64,000 bases of DNA from Bacteroidia bacterium (GTDB lineage Bacteria; Bacteroidota; Bacteroidia; SXHM01), in the NCBI GenBank assembly GCA_022072225.1, contig JAJVIC010000002.1, positions 327,876 through 391,875 of the forward strand. The letters run 5' to 3'. A model generated the notes under the pieces. The model was given only the letters and a program-made list of their open reading frames with translations, made no database searches and was not told where the DNA came from. Made by a program: the position numbers and the translations under genes. Shown in pieces: positions 31,895 through 40,480 of the stretch (its first letter is position 1; each line of letters opens with the position of its first letter).

Positions 31895-33448
31895 TTACTT
31901 CGCACTCAACACCACAAACGGAATCAGCATTTCTTCCAATGAAATTCCACCGTGCTGAAATGTGTCTTTGTAATAATTCACGTAGTAATTGTAATTATTC
32001 GGGTAGGCAAAAAACTTGTCTTCTTTGGCAAAAACATAAGTAGTGCTTACGTTTTGTCTGGGCAGGAAAATATCAGCGGGGTTTTTTACTTCAAATACAT
32101 CGCGTTTTTCATACGAGAGATTTTTGCCTTGTTTGTAACGCAAATTGGTGTTGGTGTTTTTGTCGCCCACCAATTTTGATGCGGTTTTACAGCGTACGGT
32201 ACCGTGATCGGTGGTGATAACTAGTTTCGCTTTTTTTGAAGCCACCTGTTGCAGAATATCAAGTAGTGGCGAGTGTTGCAGCCATGAAACGGTGATGGAA
32301 CGATATGCTGCTTCATCGTCTGCCAGTTCGCGGATTACTTCCATGTCGGTACGCGCATGGCTCAGCATATCCACAAAATTGTAAACGATTACATTCAGGT
32401 TATTATTCATCAGGTTACTGATGTTGTCTGCCAGTTTTTTTCCGCTCGCATGATTGGTTATTTTATTGTAACTCATCTTTACATCTTTTCCCAAACGCTT
32501 CAACTGGTCAGCCAGGAATTCTTCTTCGTGAAGGTTTTTTCCTTCTTCCGAATCATCGTGTTTCCATAATGCAGGGAAACGTTTTTCAATTTCCGATGGC
32601 ATTAAACCCGCGAAGAGCGCATTGCGCGCATACTGAGTAGCGCTTGGTAAAATGCTCACAAACATTTCTTCGTCTTCCACTCGGAAATATTCAGAAATAA
32701 CGGGCTGTATCATTTTCCACTGGTCGTAGCGCAGGTTGTCAATCAGCACCATGAACGTTGAATCATCCTTACTCACAAGCGGTGCAATTTTCTTTTTGAA
32801 AATGGTATGTGACATTACGGGAGGTTCGCCATTTCTGCCATTTACCCAGTCAGTATAATTACGCTCCACAAATTTGCTGAACAAAGTATTTGCTTCGGTT
32901 TTCTGCATATCCAGAATTCCCGACATACCTTCGTCTTTTGATTTTTCTAACTCAAGTTCCCAGTAAACTAATTTTTTATAAACCTCCATCCACTCGGCAA
33001 GAGAAAGGCGGTCGCTCAGTGTCATACCTATTTCACGAAACTGCTGCTGGTAGCCCGAAGTTGTTTTCTCGCGAATTAATCGTTTGTTATCAAGATTTTT
33101 CTTGATAGAAAGCAAAATCTGGTTTGGGTTCACCGGCTTAATCAGGTAATCAGAAATTTTAGAACCAATTGCATCTTCCATAATACGCTCTTCCTCACTT
33201 TTGGTAATCATTACCACAGGTATCTGTGAATCGTATTCCTTGATTTTAGTGAGTGTGTCAAGACCTGAAATTCCGGGCATATTCTCATCCAGGAAAACAA
33301 TGTCAACATGATTGCCCCTGATAAAGTCCAGTGCGTCATCGCCATTGGTGGCGGTAGTTACGTCAAAATCTTTTTCTTTCAGAAACATTACGTGTGGCTT
33401 AAGCATATCAATTTCGTCATCAGCCCAAAGGATTTTTATTTTTTCCAT
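31895..33448 (-). CDS. porX: PorX: response regulator with PglZ/alkaline-phosphatase-fold effector, T9SS regulator
   Basis: 517 residues. The N-terminal receiver domain has the acidic pocket WADDEID, phospho-acceptor Asp54 in FLDENMPG, switch Thr in VMITKS and Lys in DYLIKPVN. A helical linker follows. The C-terminal PglZ-type domain has MVLIDNLRYDQW and ITTDHGTVRC, the metal-binding motifs of the alkaline phosphatase superfamily. This architecture is PorX, which with the histidine kinase PorY and an ECF sigma factor controls T9SS gene expression and cargo. The kinase is not in the window. Nearly all flanking genes encode T9SS cargo, so location fits function. Confidence 0.93.
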   Translation of the reverse strand: MEKIKILWADDEIDMLKPHVMFLKEKDFDVTTATNGDDALDFIRGNHVDIVFLDENMPGISGLDTLTKIKEYDSQIPVVMITKSEEERIMEDAIGSKISDYLIKPVNPNQILLSIKKNLDNKRLIREKTTSGYQQQFREIGMTLSDRLSLAEWMEVYKKLVYWELELEKSKDEGMSGILDMQKTEANTLFSKFVERNYTDWVNGRNGEPPVMSHTIFKKKIAPLVSKDDSTFMVLIDNLRYDQWKMIQPVISEYFRVEDEEMFVSILPSATQYARNALFAGLMPSEIEKRFPALWKHDDSEEGKNLHEEEFLADQLKRLGKDVKMSYNKITNHASGKKLADNISNLMNNNLNVIVYNFVDMLSHARTDMEVIRELADDEAAYRSITVSWLQHSPLLDILQQVASKKAKLVITTDHGTVRCKTASKLVGDKNTNTNLRYKQGKNLSYEKRDVFEVKNPADIFLPRQNVSTTYVFAKEDKFFAYPNNYNYYVNYYKDTFQHGGISLEEMLIPFVVLSAK

Positions 33449-33461
33449 TTTTTCTTTTTGT

Positions 33462-33531
33462 CGTCATTCAGAGAACGAAGCATGAGGTAATCTTTTATTC
33501 ATGAGATTACTTAGTTTCGCTCGTAATGACA
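33462..33531. repeat. Family B-like palindromic repeat (degenerate)
   Basis: CGTCATTCAGAGAACGAAGC and GATTACTTAGTTTCGCTCGTAATGACA. A mosaic of family B and the GCAGAG-type repeat, upstream of porX. Confidence 0.65.
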
Positions 33532-33628
33532 GGTTAGTTTTTATTTCTTTTCTTTGCGTTCTCTGCGAATTGCGAGAACTTTATAAAAATAACGACCAAA
33601 TTACACATTTATTGTGTAGCCTGATTTT

Positions 33629-34852
33629 GTGAAGCCGAATAAACGAAAAATTATCAACGACCCGGTTTATGGTTTTGTAAGTATCCCTTACGAAATTGTT
33701 TTTGACCTCATTGAACACCCGTATTTTCAACGCCTGCGCAGAATTCGCCAACTCGGTTTGACTTCATTGGTCTATCCCGGTGCTTTGCACACACGCTTTC
33801 ATCATGCCATTGGCGCCATGCACTTGTGTACACTTGCAGTTGAGGAGTTGCGCGTAAAAGGTTTTGAAATTACAGACGATGAAGCGAAAGGAGTTACCAT
33901 TGCGGTTTTGCTGCACGACATCGGGCACGGACCATTTTCTCATGCACTGGAAAACAGTATTGTGAATGAAGTGAGTCACGAAGATATTTCGTTACTCTTC
34001 ATGGAAAAACTGAACACGGAATTTAACGGACAACTGACAACGACAATTGAAATTTTTAAAGATGTATACCAGAAAAAATTTCTGCACCAGTTGGTTTCAT
34101 CTCAGTTGGATATGGACAGATTAGATTACCTGAAACGCGACAGTTTTTTCTCCGGTGTTTCGGAAGGCGTTATCAGCAGCGACCGCATAATTAAGATGCT
34201 TACTATCATCAATGATGAACTGATGGTGGAAGAAAAAGGAATATATTCTGTTGAGAAATTTATCCATGCGCGCAGGTTGATGTATTGGCAGGTGTATCTT
34301 CATAAAACAGTACTGAGTGCCGAAAATCTGCTGATAAAAATTTTGCAACGTGCAAAAGAACTTGCTTTGCGTAACGAACAATTATTTGCAACACCGTTCT
34401 TTGAAAAATTTCTTTACTCAAAAATTGATAAAGCTGTTTTGCAAAACGACAGTAATGCATTAGAAAATTTCGCACAGTTAGATGATAACGATATTTTTTC
34501 TTCCGTAAAAGTTTGGCAAACCCATAATGACAAAATTCTTTCAACACTGTGCAGGAATTTAGTAAACCGACATCTTTACAAAATTGAAATCAGTAATTCG
34601 GAATATCCGAAAAACGCTGTAGATAAGTTATTAAAGAGCACATCTGCTGCTTTGAATATCACAGAAAAAGAAGCAGAATATTTTGTTTTTACCGGAGCGG
34701 TGGAGAACAAAGCTTACACCATCACCAACGATTTAATCAATATTCTCATGAAGAACGGTGATGTGGAAGATATTGCCAAAGCATCGGACAACCTGAATAT
34801 TTCTGCGCTTTCAAAAACGGTGAAGAAATATTTTCTGTGTTATCAGAAGTAA
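33629..34852 (+). CDS. HD-domain phosphohydrolase (dNTPase-like)
   Basis: 407 residues, GTG start at 33629 (no in-frame ATG fits; homologous-looking sequence starts right away with KRKIINDPVYGF). HD motif ligands: RFHHAIGAMHL (His), AVLLHDIGHGPFSHALE (His-Asp), and QLDMDRLDYLKRDSF (Asp), as in SAMHD1/dGTPase-related hydrolases. Expected to cleave dNTPs or other nucleotides in the cytoplasm; substrate not determinable. Convergent to the amidase gene (5-base gap). Upstream is the porX-repeat region; no clear promoter box was found, and the GTG directly follows a GATTTT stretch. Confidence 0.9.
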   Translation: MKPNKRKIINDPVYGFVSIPYEIVFDLIEHPYFQRLRRIRQLGLTSLVYPGALHTRFHHAIGAMHLCTLAVEELRVKGFEITDDEAKGVTIAVLLHDIGHGPFSHALENSIVNEVSHEDISLLFMEKLNTEFNGQLTTTIEIFKDVYQKKFLHQLVSSQLDMDRLDYLKRDSFFSGVSEGVISSDRIIKMLTIINDELMVEEKGIYSVEKFIHARRLMYWQVYLHKTVLSAENLLIKILQRAKELALRNEQLFATPFFEKFLYSKIDKAVLQNDSNALENFAQLDDNDIFSSVKVWQTHNDKILSTLCRNLVNRHLYKIEISNSEYPKNAVDKLLKSTSAALNITEKEAEYFVFTGAVENKAYTITNDLINILMKNGDVEDIAKASDNLNISALSKTVKKYFLCYQK

Positions 34853-34857
34853 CAGAT

Positions 34858-37800
34858 TTACTTTCTATTCACTACAATTTTCTTTGTCAGTATTTCATCT
34901 TCTGTGAAAACACAGAGGTTGTAAATTCCGGCAGCGAGTTGGGAAACATCAATCGCTGATTGTTGATTGTTGATTGTTGATTGAATAACCAATCTTGCCT
35001 GCGAGTCATAAATTGATACTTGGCACCTGATATTTGTGGCTTCAGTGTTTAATACTACGCTTAATAAATCATTGGTTGGGTTCGGATACACATCCAACTT
35101 AGGTCTGTTGACTACTGACTGTTGACCAGTTGATAAGTCAACCAATTGCCCGTCAGAGTTGAATTGTGTAGTCATTAAGCCTGCACCATTTATTGCGCGG
35201 ACAGAGAAATAATACGTTTGTCCGACAGTGAGCGAAAGTCCGTTGTGAGTGACAGAAGTATTCAGTGCATTGCCAGTCCAGTTCACTACATCAGTTGCTC
35301 CGGTTGAAGTTCCGATTGCATAAAAATATTCTGTCAAACCTGAATGCGTATCATTTGAACTTGCCCAGTTTGCAGAAAGTTGTGTAGTGGAATTGGTGAG
35401 TTGAATATCAGCGCCAACTCCATCGTGGACAAAAGCAATATTGTCGGGTGCAGTCCAGTCCACATTTTCATCCTGCGATGCAATGGTGGAAAGGTTTCCT
35501 GCCGCATCATTCACAATCGATTTTATTCTTCCCGAAGGCGTGGAAGGATTTGGATTTTGATAGCGAATATCACCCGAAGTTCCAACTGTTACTGTTGCAG
35601 TTGAATTTCGTGTGCGATATACTTTCAAATCATTCACCGTGTATTTGCAATCTCCGCTGCGGAACGAAATGTAGGAGCCGGTGGAATAGGGCGATGCATC
35701 TGTCCACGAGCCTATTTTTATATTATCAACATATACATCGGTTTTTCCGGTGGTGCGGTCGTAAATCACTTTGTAATCATACCACTGCGCGGCATTGAAC
35801 GTAAAAGCAACTTCACTTTCCAGAGAAAAAACATCGTTCACTACTTTGTAGAATTGCAGTTTTGCATTATCAACCCTGAACCAAACGAAATATGAATTAC
35901 CGCGATTGGTAAGACTTCCGTCATCACAAAAGAAATGAAAACCTGCTCTTCGGTTTGTTCCTGTTCCTTCAATTTTTCCCTGCCAGTGGTAGAGATAGCG
36001 GTTACTTAAATTCTGTGTGAGTGGGGCGTAAATATTGGTGTTGGTGTTGGCTTCATCGCTTTGCACAAGGTAGCCGCCAGAAATATTCCAAACACCTGAG
36101 GCAGCAGTCCAGTCGCTGTGAATTGTATTATCAAAATTATCTGAGAAGAAACCGCGCGTATTGTTTGCTCTCCATTCTGTTCCGTCAAAATCAAGAACCT
36201 GGTAATAACTTTTTTCAACGCCAATGTTGTCAGCATCATTAAAAGTGGCCGTGAAGTCCTGTGTTTGCCAGTTACCCGAAACGCTGACTGCTGTTGTTGG
36301 TGCAGTTACATCGGCATTGTTTGAAGCGCAGGTCCAGTCTGCTGCCCAGCCGCCTGCGGTGGTGTTGCAATCGCTGCGGAATTCAAGCATAAGCGAACCA
36401 CTTGTTGAAGTAATTGTTCCGGGTGAATTGGTGCCTGTATAAACGCCAATCAGGTTTGCGCTGTAGCTGCTGCCATCATAAATCCATAAGTAATCCCAAT
36501 CGGTTTCTAAATTAAATGCAGTGAAATCAAGCGTTACAGATGTTGCGTTGGTTGGACTGATAATCCAGATTTTTCGTTCATCATCAGGATAGTCAGCGCC
36601 TGAACCACCGCTGTCATACAAAGTTCCGGTGCAGGTTGAAAGCGTAGCAGTTGTCGGGTTGTTATTAATTAAACGATAGTAACGCTCCCAATCCCAGTTC
36701 ACGCCCGGGTCGGTGTGGCTTTGGTTGGGGAAATTTTTATGCCCTTTAATTTTTGTGCAGCCGCCTAATGTTTCATCGAAAGTTTGTGAAGGAGAAATAA
36801 AAAACGTGCGCAAAGGGTCAATTCCGTAGCCGCTGTTGCTTATGTCTCGCACCAGATCAGCCGATGCGCTATACATGGCAGATGTATACCAACTCGGGTC
36901 GTTGATATAGCCTTCGTGTTCAATGCCGATGGTGTATGGATTTTCTGTTCCTACGTGCCAGGCTTTGTCGCTTTCCAGCACCATTTGTGTGATTTGTCCG
37001 TTGCTGCTTTTCACTACATAATGCGCAGACACACCGGCATCGCAATTCTGAAACCAGGAGATGCAGCCGGCATAACTTCCCTGCACGGTGTGAATGGTAA
37101 CAGCCGAAACCGCAGTTCCGCTGCGCGAACTGTAATTGCACGAAGCAGCTGCATTCCACAATGCAGGTGCATAATCGGCAGACATTCCATCTTTTTCAAT
37201 TGGAGTAAACGCAATTCCTTCTTTGCTTTCAACGTGATTTTGTTTTACCAAAACATGCGAAGATTGCAGCACCGCAGCATTTTGTTCTCCGAAAATTTCG
37301 TTGTAATTTATAGTGTAAGCAGGAAAATTTAATTGCTGCTGATAAAGAGGATTGTTCAGAAATTCAAGAACTGAATTAAGGTATGAACTCATGGCAAAAT
37401 CATTCGCTAAATCACCATTGTCGGGCAGTTCGCTTAATAAGCGAAGAATTGGTAATTCATCTTTTATGCTTCCGGTATAAAGTGTGATTTGTGATTTAAT
37501 TGCAGAATATGCTTTTGCAAACGCCATGATATTTGAAGCGGGGCTTTCAATAATTTCATCAACAGGAATTCCTGAAAGGTTAGAGATGAAAACAAGGTTG
37601 TTGCGGAAATAATGTTTGCCGTCAAGTGTTAAACCCATTACCCCGTAAGCGCGTGGAAGTCCCATGCAGCTTTCGTGTCCGTCAGCGGTTAAGTGTTTTA
37701 TATGCGTGTTTGTGTGGGCTACTGCTTCCAGCATTCCTTTTGGAACGGTTGGATTAGCAAGGTATGCCGCTTCAAATTCTGCGCGGTAGGCATTGGTGAT

Positions 37801-37887
37801 TTGCGGTTCTACCTGTGCTTTCGCAAGTTCGATAGTAAGAATGTTCGAGAGTTGGAGAGTGATTAAAAAAAGTAAAAATTTTTTCAT
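34858..37887 (-). CDS. Secreted N-acetylmuramoyl-L-alanine amidase with CUB, lectin-like and FN3-like regions, T9SS type A sorting domain
   Basis: 1009 residues. Signal peptide KKFLLFLITLQLSNILTIELAKAQ. A helical N-domain (~30-220) precedes an Amidase_2/PGRP domain: VTIHTVQGSYAG (zinc His), TIGIEHEGYIND, IKGHKNFPNQSHTDPG (second His region). A CUB-like domain follows (STCTGTLYDSGGSGADYPDD ... LWIYDGSSY), then a laminin-G-like fold (~590-760, SDNFDNTIHSDWTAASG ... GFHFFCDDG), an FN3-like module (GLSLTVGQTYYFSVRAINGAG) and the sorting domain (LDVYPNPTNDLLSV ... KKIVVNRK). The enzyme should cut peptidoglycan stem peptides, perhaps of prey or competitors. Two repeat-like inserts sit in the sorting region. 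Confidence 0.92.
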   Translation of the reverse strand: MKKFLLFLITLQLSNILTIELAKAQVEPQITNAYRAEFEAAYLANPTVPKGMLEAVAHTNTHIKHLTADGHESCMGLPRAYGVMGLTLDGKHYFRNNLVFISNLSGIPVDEIIESPASNIMAFAKAYSAIKSQITLYTGSIKDELPILRLLSELPDNGDLANDFAMSSYLNSVLEFLNNPLYQQQLNFPAYTINYNEIFGEQNAAVLQSSHVLVKQNHVESKEGIAFTPIEKDGMSADYAPALWNAAASCNYSSRSGTAVSAVTIHTVQGSYAGCISWFQNCDAGVSAHYVVKSSNGQITQMVLESDKAWHVGTENPYTIGIEHEGYINDPSWYTSAMYSASADLVRDISNSGYGIDPLRTFFISPSQTFDETLGGCTKIKGHKNFPNQSHTDPGVNWDWERYYRLINNNPTTATLSTCTGTLYDSGGSGADYPDDERKIWIISPTNATSVTLDFTAFNLETDWDYLWIYDGSSYSANLIGVYTGTNSPGTITSTSGSLMLEFRSDCNTTAGGWAADWTCASNNADVTAPTTAVSVSGNWQTQDFTATFNDADNIGVEKSYYQVLDFDGTEWRANNTRGFFSDNFDNTIHSDWTAASGVWNISGGYLVQSDEANTNTNIYAPLTQNLSNRYLYHWQGKIEGTGTNRRAGFHFFCDDGSLTNRGNSYFVWFRVDNAKLQFYKVVNDVFSLESEVAFTFNAAQWYDYKVIYDRTTGKTDVYVDNIKIGSWTDASPYSTGSYISFRSGDCKYTVNDLKVYRTRNSTATVTVGTSGDIRYQNPNPSTPSGRIKSIVNDAAGNLSTIASQDENVDWTAPDNIAFVHDGVGADIQLTNSTTQLSANWASSNDTHSGLTEYFYAIGTSTGATDVVNWTGNALNTSVTHNGLSLTVGQTYYFSVRAINGAGLMTTQFNSDGQLVDLSTGQQSVVNRPKLDVYPNPTNDLLSVVLNTEATNIRCQVSIYDSQARLVIQSTINNQQSAIDVSQLAAGIYNLCVFTEDEILTKKIVVNRK
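34951..34984. repeat. ATTGTTGATTGTTG-type repeat in the amidase sorting domain
   Basis: Tandem GATTGTT units (ATTGTTGATTGTTGATTG) encode STINNQQSAI directly before IDVSQLAAGIYNL. A second related stretch, CTGTTGACTACTGACTGTTG, at 35104-35142 precedes LDVYPNPTND. Confidence 0.7.
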
Positions 37888-37932
37888 GTTGATTTGTTTT
37901 TTTCTCTACTTATGGGGGAGGGTGGGAGGGGG

Positions 37933-38475
37933 TTATAATCCAAAGTTTGCTCCAATTCTCAGCACAAAGGGATTAGCATAAGGTGAACAATCGTTGTATA
38001 AAAAGTTGTAAAGACCCATGATGAAAATGGAAGAGCGGCCTCCACCGAGCGGTTGGCTGAAACCGCCACCTGCAAGCAATCCGGGTGCCCAGATACGGTC
38101 GGTTGTAAAATCTCCGTTTATATCTGTTCGCGGACAATTCCAGTTGATGGCTTCGGCTTCGGCATGAATAAATAAAAAACTAAGGGGCTGATAACGTCCG
38201 AAAATTCTGCCTCCATACATGTGTGTTTCATAATTGTAGGTACGTATGCTGTAATACTGGTAAGTGATTCCAATTCCTGCTGAAATTTTTGGTGTGATGT
38301 TATAACCTACAATCGGTGAAAGATTAACAACCGTTACTGTTCCAAACTGTGCTCCAATATTGCCGCCTACATATACCTTATCCCAAAAGCGTGATTTGGG
38401 TTTTTCTTCCCTTGCCTGACCAAAAGAAGTGTGCGCTAAAATTAAAAGAATTGATAATGGAAAAAGCCTGTTCAT
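37933..38475 (-). CDS. Small outer-membrane beta-barrel-like protein
   Basis: 180 residues from ATG 38475 (an ORF start 13 codons upstream is rejected). Signal peptide NRLFPLSILLILAHTSFGQ. Alternating strands with aromatic girdle residues (VYVGGNIGAQFGTVTVVNLS, ISAGIGITYQYYSIR, GRIFGRYQPLSFLFIHAEAE, FVLRIGANFGL ending in a hydrophobic strand) suggest an eight-stranded barrel of the OmpW/porin-like type common in Bacteroidota. Function unknown. It lies 45 bases upstream of the amidase gene on the same strand and may be co-transcribed. Confidence 0.75.
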   Translation of the reverse strand: MNRLFPLSILLILAHTSFGQAREEKPKSRFWDKVYVGGNIGAQFGTVTVVNLSPIVGYNITPKISAGIGITYQYYSIRTYNYETHMYGGRIFGRYQPLSFLFIHAEAEAINWNCPRTDINGDFTTDRIWAPGLLAGGGFSQPLGGGRSSIFIMGLYNFLYNDCSPYANPFVLRIGANFGL

Positions 38476-38627
38476 TGCATGAAATTTGAAGTAAAAATAG
38501 ATTTTTTTAACCATGTCGTTTGTCTAACAGGCGTAATGCTTTAAAAATTTAACGCCCTACTTTATATCTTCGTCTAATATTTGTATCTAAATGAAAAGAG
38601 AGTAGGTAGAAGAGAGTGTACAAAAAC

Positions 38628-38634
38628 AAGGAGG
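38628..38634 (+). promoter_or_regulatory. Strong Shine-Dalgarno site AAGGAGG
   Basis: A full AAGGAGG four bases before the ATG at 38639; most genes here lack such a site, as is usual in Bacteroidota. It fixes the start. Confidence 0.6.
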
Positions 38635-38638
38635 CAAC

Positions 38639-40042
38639 ATGAAAAACAGGATACTCAAAACAAGCAAATCAACGCTGTTGCTGTTTACTGCTTACTTCTT
38701 ATTTCCTGAAGCATATGCACAGGAACTTCCGTTTGACCATCCCGATAAGAAAAAATTCAGCGCTACTGTGGTTTATGAAAACGGTGAAGCTAAAATGGTG
38801 AATGGTTATGGTGAAATGAGTTTTGGTGAAGCCTATTTTTCGCGCCCATTGGCTGAGCGTGTGCAGAACAGGTATACTTACATTGTTTCGGCCCGTGGTA
38901 TTGAAGGCCCTGAAAAATCGAACGAAGAAAATGCTGGAGTTCGTTTTAATATCACTTACAAAGATGTGGTTTTGGGCAGCGGAACCGGTTTTGACGACCC
39001 AACTTACGGTCAGCAAAGACGCGATGCGTTGAATGCTGCTTTCCAATACCTGTCTTCTATTATTAATAATACCGGTGAGGCCGATGTGCAGATTGACCCT
39101 TCCTTTTTTCAGAATATTACTCCGGGCAACACGCCTCCATTGGCTACATCAACAGCACCCAGCAATGCCAGCCGCGGGTTTAATGATTGTCTCGCTTTCC
39201 GGCACCTGAATACAGGAACAGACCCCAGCAACTCACTTCCCGATGGTATTCTTAGTTTTAACTTTGGCAACAATATCAATTATTATTATGGGATTGACGG
39301 GGCACCTACAAACAATCAGTATGACTTTTTTACCGTTGCCCTTCACGAGATTATTCACATGCTGGGTTTTACCAGTTATGTAAATGCTTCGGGTACTTCG
39401 CAGGCGGCAGCTAATGTTTTTACTGCATTTGACGAATTTATTTTAGATCCGGGTTATAATCCTTTATTGGTTACTTCAGGCAGCGGAAGCAATCTTACGG
39501 TTGCTGTTCCGCAAGTTTCGTATTTAACCAGTAATGATTTGTGGTTTGATAATATGAACGGGTTATCTACTCCCGTTCATGCTCCCGGTACGTTCAGCGC
39601 TTCGAGCTTAGACCATTTTGACAACAGCCGCAGCACTAATGGTAAGTTTGTGATGAACAACAGTCTTTCAAAAGGAGAGTACTACCGCAACCTTCATGCA
39701 GAAGAGGCCTTGGCCTTGGTTCGTTTGGGTTACGACATCAATATCAGTATGGCTACTTCGGTTGAAGATATGCCACAGTCAAATGCCGATGCGCGTATTT
39801 ATCCCAACCCTGCCACATCGGGTGAGGGTGTGAAAATTAATTTACAAGGTGTAAACAAACCCGAAATTCTGGTGGTGGTGTATGATATGCTGGGCAGGGT
39901 TTCTTACTCTAAAGTGGTTATGAACAACGGCAGCGGACCGCTTACCGCTATTGATCCGCACAATAATCTTGCTCCGGGTATGTATATCGTTATCGGTTCA
40001 TCAAAAGATGAGCTGTTTAATCAGAAACTGGTGATTGAGTAA
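38639..40042 (+). CDS. Secreted zinc metalloprotease with T9SS type A sorting domain
   Basis: 467 residues. Signal region NRILKTSKSTLLLFTAYFLF, cleavage near AYAQ. The zinc site is VALHEIIHMLGFTSY (HExxH, near residue 238), of metzincin-like form (H-x-x-G-F). A first domain (residues ~30-170, with NAGVRFNITYKDVVLGS) may be a prodomain or beta domain. The sorting domain is ARIYPNPATSGEGVKINLQG ... YDMLGRVSYSKVV ... APGMYIVI ... FNQKLVIE. A secreted peptidase; substrate unknown. The third zinc ligand cannot be assigned with confidence. Downstream lies the 21-bp array. Confidence 0.87.
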   Translation: MKNRILKTSKSTLLLFTAYFLFPEAYAQELPFDHPDKKKFSATVVYENGEAKMVNGYGEMSFGEAYFSRPLAERVQNRYTYIVSARGIEGPEKSNEENAGVRFNITYKDVVLGSGTGFDDPTYGQQRRDALNAAFQYLSSIINNTGEADVQIDPSFFQNITPGNTPPLATSTAPSNASRGFNDCLAFRHLNTGTDPSNSLPDGILSFNFGNNINYYYGIDGAPTNNQYDFFTVALHEIIHMLGFTSYVNASGTSQAAANVFTAFDEFILDPGYNPLLVTSGSGSNLTVAVPQVSYLTSNDLWFDNMNGLSTPVHAPGTFSASSLDHFDNSRSTNGKFVMNNSLSKGEYYRNLHAEEALALVRLGYDINISMATSVEDMPQSNADARIYPNPATSGEGVKINLQGVNKPEILVVVYDMLGRVSYSKVVMNNGSGPLTAIDPHNNLAPGMYIVIGSSKDELFNQKLVIE

Positions 40043-40163
40043 AGCTTACTAATTCAAATCTGAAGCCTCGTCCCATTCTATACTGCTATTGAACGGGACT
40101 TTTGTATTGAAATAGTCCTATTCTTGATTTAAAATAGTACTATTTTTGGTGGAGATTGCACTT

Positions 40164-40436
40164 ATTTTAATAGAAATTGCACAGTTTCTAATAAAAATTA
40201 CAGAGTTTCTAATAGAAGTTCTGCTGTTTCTAACAGAGGTTGACTAGTTTCTAATAGAGATTTCACGGTTTCTATCAGAAGTTCTGCTGTTTCTAACAGA
40301 GGTTGACTAGTTTCTAATAGAGATTTCACGGTTTCTATCAGAAGTTCTGTTGTTCCTAATAGAGGTTGCATTGTTCTTAATAGAAGTTGCGCGGTTTCTG
40401 ATAGAGTGTGCACGGTGATTAATAGAAGCTGCTCCT
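40164..40436. repeat. Tandem array: ~13 degenerate 21-bp units with TTCTAATAGAA dyad
   Basis: Units such as TTTCTAATAGAAGTTCTGCTG repeat every 21 bases; units 4-6 recur as 7-9, giving a 63-base higher-order repeat. Each core TTCTAATAGAA is a dyad around a central A. The minus strand holds a 71-codon open frame (40198-40413) that reads as leucine heptads (LLETAEL, LLETSQP) but only has a GTG start and no other support. The array fills the 438-base gap between two convergent genes; the remaining 40043-40163 shows only A/T-rich sequence with AATAGTxCTATT motifs. Confidence 0.9.
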
Positions 40437-40480
40437 GTTTTAGGTCAGCCAGCTAATCTACTCAACAGCTAATCGCTTGC

